The notes below the pieces were generated by a model that saw only the letters and a program-made list of their open reading frames with translations, did not search any database and had not been told where the DNA came from. Shown one piece after another: positions 59,330-64,000 of a DNA stretch of 64,000 bases. The position numbers and the translations under genes are program-made. Every line of letters starts with the position of its first letter. The stretch's first letter is position 1. Origin of the DNA: Astragalus membranaceus (Eukaryota; Streptophyta; Magnoliopsida; Fabales; Fabaceae); NCBI GenBank assembly GCA_039519185.1, contig CM076854.1, forward strand, positions 150,931,402-150,995,401, read 5' to 3'.

Positions 59330-61372
59330 TCAGATGAACTCTGAGGATTGGTTTAACAAGTTATTAATCTTGTCTTCGATGTCAGAGCCAAGATTTAAGG
59401 TTTTGAGTTTTCCTACAACTTTGCAATTTCTGCTGTAGTGTCCTGGCTTGCCGCAATTGTAACAGATAATAGGTTTTTTGGTTTTATCATTATTTTGGTA
59501 ATGATTTTTTGCATTTTGGTTGGTGGGTCTAGGCCTAGGTTTTCCCAAACGCCTTTCTTTGTAGTAATCTGGTCTGGGTAAGACTTTGTTAATCTTATGC
59601 TTGGCTTTAGCTCTGGCCTTTTCCGCACAGGGGAGACCAAATTGTTCGCAGAAAGTTCCAAGATCCCTGCGATTTTGAGCCTTTTCTTTAGATAATTGAC
59701 GTTGGATTTTGTCATCTTGACAAATCTTTAAGGCTACTACTCTTTGGATAATAGCAATAAGCTGGCCATAGCTTAGTTGCTGGTAGGGGATGTTGCCGTC
59801 GGGGTTATGACTCCGGAGCTTATCTCTAACTTTATCTCCCAAGGATTTTGGAAGACCAGCAAGAAATTTCTCTTTCCAGAAGGCCTGTTGACTGTCTTCC
59901 CTAGTGTAAACCCTGGTTAGGAACGTGTCTTTGTACCATCTGAAATCACCCAAGGTTTTGCATCTAAGGTTTGACAATAATTCGGCAGACCTGTCTTTTA
60001 TGAGAGAGAGATCTCCGATGAAATGTTGAGCAATGGTGAAGATAAGGGTGTTGACGGAATCAGGGATAAGGGTATCACCGTCGAGGATGGGTTCACCATT
60101 GGTTTCTCTTTTGACAGCTGTGAGGATAGACTGTTTGCAATCTTCGGTGAGATAGTTATCCCACCATCCTTTGAGCTAACCACAGAAACCTGAGATAAGG
60201 ATTTCTACGATCATTGCTTCAGGACAATTGTTGGCAGTTTCATAAGCAGTAGCTACCATGGTCATATTTTGTAAGATTTTGGTTATGCCATATTCATTTT
60301 CACCGTCTATGTTCCATTCATAGACGTTGTTTGCACTAAAGCTCTTGATATTGGTTTCCTTTTCCTCAAGGAGAAGGTCAGGGGCAGTGGCCCTTGGATA
60401 GTAAAGTTTGGTCTCCCTACGCCATTGGTTATTAGGGTTGTAGATGACCGGACTGATACCATCTTTGATACTGTTAGAGTGATCGGAAGAGGCTTCATCA
60501 ATCACATTGATAATCTTGGCATTTTTAGGGGGAGGGGTGCCAGGAGAAGGTGTTTCAGGGATAGTGGTTTTGAGGAGGGCTATTTGTTCTTTGACTTTGG
60601 CCAGAAGTTCATCGTTGGCACCGTCAATTTCCTTTTTGACGTGGCTTTTGGAACTACTATTTTGGGATTCTTTGAAGGTCTTTGAGACTCTGTAGGGTTT
60701 AAAAAGGGGTTTTTCAACTTTGTTAGGGGCAGAAGACGACTCTGGTTTGTCGTTAATTTCTTTGCCTTTTCTACTTTTGCTGGAGTCTCCTAGAGCTTGG
60801 AGGTATTTGTTTGTATAGTTGGATTGTTCCATAAGATCTTTGATGTCCCTGGCTGTGACTGGTTCCCCATCAGTTTTGGTTTTGAAAGGGGCGGCCATGA
60901 CAGGGGTAGCTTGGTCCTTGCTATTAAGGGCAAAGGGTATTTTGGGGGGTAATTCAGATTGGACCATTTGGCCATCTTTGAGGTGCCAAATAGTATTGGT
61001 CTCTTTCCCGTCATGGTCATCACGAAAGGGATAATCAATGTTTTTTGTTATGGTGTAGGCTTGAAACCAGTGAAAAAATGGGATATTGAATTTGACTCTT
61101 TTAACGAATCTATAAAATTTTTCCTGGACAAAGTAACCTTTATCACCTTGGAAATTTTGGAAGAACCATTCCCTGTGAGGAGACCATTCTTCAGAATAAA
61201 AGTCCTTTTTAAGGGACTTTTTATCTATGGTAAAACTGGGGGAAGTTTGTTCCTGATTGATAAGATCCTTCTCAAGATCTTGATTGTGGTTATAAGAGGA
61301 TTGATTCTGGCAGATATTACTAGCAGAAGATGACATCACAGAAGTAGGGGGAGAAGAAGGTGTAGAAGACAT
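59330..61372 (-). pseudogene. Capsid/gag-like ORF of the caulimovirid-like element, one internal stop
   Basis: A single frame of 680 codons interrupted by one TAG at 60176-60178. N-terminal region with SPHREWFF and FHWFQAYT, a serine/lysine-rich middle, then (after the stop) a capsid-like region with SLGDKVRDKL and a CCHC zinc knuckle CYNCGKPGHYSRNC near the C-terminus. Zinc-knuckle capsid proteins are shared by caulimovirids and LTR elements. Which part is structural cannot be told from sequence alone. Confidence 0.75.
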
Positions 61373-62386
61373 AGTGGTGAGGAAAAGCTTTTGTTTAAGA
61401 GGGATGTAAAATATTCCTCACCCGTAAGTATCATTGCCTTCATCTGGTTCTGCAGAAATATAAGTATTAAAACTGAACTAGTTAATTACCTTCTGGGAAA
61501 TGCCGTTAGGTTAACCATGTTTTGTTCATACCTCAGTTATAATGCCATGTTGCCGGATATCAAAGCTTGAATAAGAAAATTATTTTCTATTTTATATTTC
61601 GGAGTAACAGTTGCCATAGTTCAGAGAATATCAAAGTAAATACTGGAATATATATTAAACCAGATTTAAACACTTAGAGACTAAGTTATCCCTTGCTTCA
61701 AACATGTGTATGATAAAAAATAAAGCACTTTCGAAATATTTTTTCTCCGTTAGGATTAGAATACTTTAGGATAATAAATCTCAAATAATGGTATATGACT
61801 GCCCAGTCAACCAGCAGGGTCTTACGTACTTCGGCTACCATTTCGTCGCTAGTGAGATACCCAGATATCCTTACTAATATTCTACGGTCCTTAGAGTATA
61901 TAAAAATTTTCTTTGAAAAGCTCTAGAGGTATTTTGATCATAAACACTTTAAGTACGAAGGTATAACATAGAAATAAAAGCGTATCTTAGTATAATACAT
62001 AGCAGTATATTACAATAATAGTACAGAGAACACCGGTACTGCAAAATATAAACATAGATGAATAATTAATTTATACAAATATCATTATGTCCATTTTTAA
62101 ATAGTTATAAAATAGTGGACTAGCTGACTATAGGATTATCCGATCGAGGCAGATAAATACGGCACATTTCAATTGCCCTTACCAGACGCCTGTATTGACG
62201 TACGCTGCGGCATTTAGCTATAGTCAAAGAGTACACTAGTAGTATAACTTTTAATTAAATTTTAGAATTAATATCCATTTATGGCAAACATATGAGTATG
62301 AACAAGTGTATGATTAAATTAAAAGCATAACCAGAGTAGTAACCAACAGTTCAAAGTTAATATCTACATTCCTACTTCCACCATCT
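61373..62386 (-). other. Leader between primer site and first ORF
   Basis: AT-rich, no long frame, consistent in size and position with a caulimovirid leader. I did not resolve a large stem-loop by eye. Confidence 0.5.
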
Positions 62387-62399
62387 GGCTCTGATACCA
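62387..62399 (-). other. Primer-binding site (initiator Met tRNA)
   Basis: On minus TGGTATCAGAGCC, the canonical site for minus-strand DNA priming in caulimovirids and many LTR elements. Confidence 0.85.
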
Positions 62400-63373
62400 A
62401 GAGGGGATCGGAATCAGAAGATAAAAGAAATTAAAGAGACAGAGGGGAAGTAGGGAGCATGCGGAATGCTAAACAAGAATTTTAAAATGCAGAATCAAAA
62501 TAACATAGATAAATTAGGAGGCAAAGCCTTCCATATAAGACAGTAAACTGTCTATGAGTTACAGAGATTGCAGATTGTAGAAGAGAAGAGAAGAAGAAGA
62601 TTGAAGCTTACAAAGCTCTGGGTTCTCACTAGAACTAGAGAGAGAAGCAGAGAGAATTGTAACTGAAGTGTAAATTGAAGCGTAAGATGAAGCGTGCTTC
62701 TAACAGAGGCCTAAGCACGAATATATAATTGAAAAAGGTAGCCGGTTGCAAACCGGATAAAATAGGAATCCTATGCTAGTGACCGGTACTGTGCACTGAA
62801 GAATGACCGGTACTGTTTGGCAACGGATGCAAACAAGGAGGAGCTATACGCTAATTTGAAGAAAAGGGGATTAATGCCTTTGGTAGTGGGGGACATGGTG
62901 AGGTCCACCAAGGAATAATGCGCAAGCCACCATAATTGAGGGAATAAACATGATTGATGCCTTTGATGGTGGGGGACAAAGTGAGCTCCACCAAAGTTTT
63001 GATTGAGAGGAAAGATTCCTTTGACCAAACCTGCAGAGAAGAAAATAACCTGCAACGAAGGTTAGGAAAAATAAAATAGTTAATAACTGAACAGTTTTTC
63101 ATGCCTTTACAGACACTACGATCACCATGTTCAAGGGTGGAGGAATAGTTTTTCATACCACAAGTGGTATTACTATCACCATATTCCAGGGTGTTGTAGG
63201 AACAGTTTTTCGTGTCATTGCTGACACTACAATTACCATGACCCACCTTACTCCATGGACTAGAGAATGTGTTTATACCGGGGGGTTACCAGTATCAAAC
63301 GGGGCTAGACGGTACATGATCACAGTTGATCGTCCTCCCGCCGAGTAGGCACCTACCCGATTGCAGCCACACA
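62400..63373 (-). promoter_or_regulatory. Promoter/intergenic region of the caulimovirid-like element
   Basis: A TATA-like TATATATT on minus (about 62720) is followed by a CT-rich leader. Farther upstream, two copies of a 38-bp block with TGGGGGACA (about 62876 and 62958) and two or three degenerate ~60-bp repeats (63090-63250) lie on the intergenic side. No gene supported. Confidence 0.5.

Positions 63374-63438
<65 letters not shown>
63374..63438. repeat. (TA)n next to the viral-type element, right
   Basis: About 31 TA units adjoining the upstream side of the caulimovirid-like element. Confidence 0.95.
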
Positions 63439-63440
<2 letters not shown>

Positions 63441-64000
63441 CGAGTGTGGGTGACGACCCACGAGGTTAACATACTAGGCGGGATTAGCAATGTGTGCAGT
63501 CGGTGTTATGTTAAAAGTTATGTGTTGCGTTCACCGGGATTAGCAATGTGTGCAGTCGGTGATACGTTAAAAAGGTTTTGTAGTACGGTTCACGGGGATT
63601 AGCAATGTGTGCACTCAGTGTCGTACTGAATTAGAATTCTATCATACGGTTCACCGGGATTAGCAATGTGTGCAGTCGGTGTCGTATTGAGTCAGAATTC
63701 TATCACACGGTTCACCGGGATTAGCAAAGTGTGCAGTCAGTGTCGTGTTAAAATTAAAAGGATTCTTAATTGGACCGAGAGCGTAGATAGGGGTCTTGGT
63801 AGAACTCACTGGGATTGTATCTCATTGTTTATATGTTGTTTTACAGAGAAACAGGGAAGGTGGAGATCCAAGAGGCACGAGTAGGTTGTACTCGGATGGT
63901 TCCTGAGGTCTTAGCTTTTATGCTTAAGTTTATGTTTTCCCTTGTTAGCTATGTATTTATTTCCACGCTTTCTTGTATGATATTGAACACTAAAGTTTGC
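63439..64000 (+). repeat. Ty3 LTR-like DNA with five ~60-bp tandem repeats
   Basis: Five imperfect copies of a unit with core GGGATTAGCAATGTGTGCAG at about 63480, 63537, 63596, 63656 and 63717. Then 63751-64000 holds no gene. Probably the continuation of the LTR interrupted at 56849; this is inferred from the split context, not proven. Confidence 0.6.

Larger units (their letters stand above)
56874..63373 (-). mobile_element. Endogenous caulimovirid-like pararetrovirus copy
   Basis: Minus-strand layout: promoter-like region with TATATATT (about 62720), a Met-tRNA-type primer site TGGTATCAGAGCC (62387-62399), ~1 kb leader, a large capsid-type ORF with a zinc knuckle, then a protease-RT-RNase H ORF ending without any integrase. 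No integrase and no LTR pair separates it from Ty3 elements. No movement-protein gene is recognised. Both coding regions are broken. It is flanked by (TA)n on both sides. Genus not assigned. Confidence 0.7.

Noticed and set aside
63475..63750. CRISPR-like regularly spaced repeats
   Set aside because: The genome is a plant; units are imperfect tandem repeats without unique spacers, inside LTR-like DNA.

Overview
The window is plant nuclear DNA from a papilionoid legume. It holds two complete 11S seed-globulin (legumin A type) genes that read like pea and chickpea legumins, one ordinary host housekeeping gene (TOM1-like/TOL, VHS+GAT), and dense nested retrotransposons. The inverted-repeat-lacking clade (pea, vetch, clover, chickpea relatives) fits best, but this rests on remembered protein similarity.

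Layout. 1-3072: 3' part of a Ty3-like LTR element with a very long unknown ORF and an LTR-like end. 3073-28308: a giant imperfect palindrome. Its two arms carry legumin genes in tail-to-tail orientation (3659-5701 plus; 25679-27721 minus), and its centre lies in AT-rich tandem repeats at about 17840-18063. The left arm holds a solo Copia LTR (5879-6208) and was later split by a 10.5 kb Copia element (6878-17379), itself invaded by a 5.45 kb non-autonomous Athila-like element (9737-15186). At the position mirroring the solo LTR, the right arm has a full Copia element (19189-24029) plus a 1.4 kb tandem duplication that fused a legumin 3' fragment to a piece of the element (24030-25501). 28491-28972: a 482-bp perfect (AAC)n tract. 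28973-31007: gypsy LTR-like DNA. 31008-31200: a CACTA-type end. 31812-35480: a 5'-truncated LINE. 36177-40458: the TOL gene with an old Copia copy in intron 1. 40658-40948: a foldback MITE. 40960-44056: an internally deleted Copia element with intact LTRs and target duplication. 44335-54712: a DNA element encoding a plant-mobile-domain (PMD) protein with hairpin-rich ends, carrying a nested Sirevirus-like Copia that contains a CACTA fragment with a captured exon. 55471 to the end: gypsy LTR-like DNA and tandem repeats, interrupted by an endogenous caulimovirid-like element (56874-63373) flanked on both sides by (TA)n.

The most informative structure is the legumin palindrome. By eye, the outer arms (2.8 kb including the whole gene) are identical, whereas the inner arms differ at about 19 places in about 668 bp. 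The switch falls inside a Copia LTR, and the left solo LTR is a mosaic of two different LTRs from the right arm with the exchange confined to about 31 bp. This points to an older small palindrome onto which the legumin gene was recently copied or homogenised through LTR recombination. Coordinates, motifs and differences were read directly; family names are from general knowledge; the order of events is inference.
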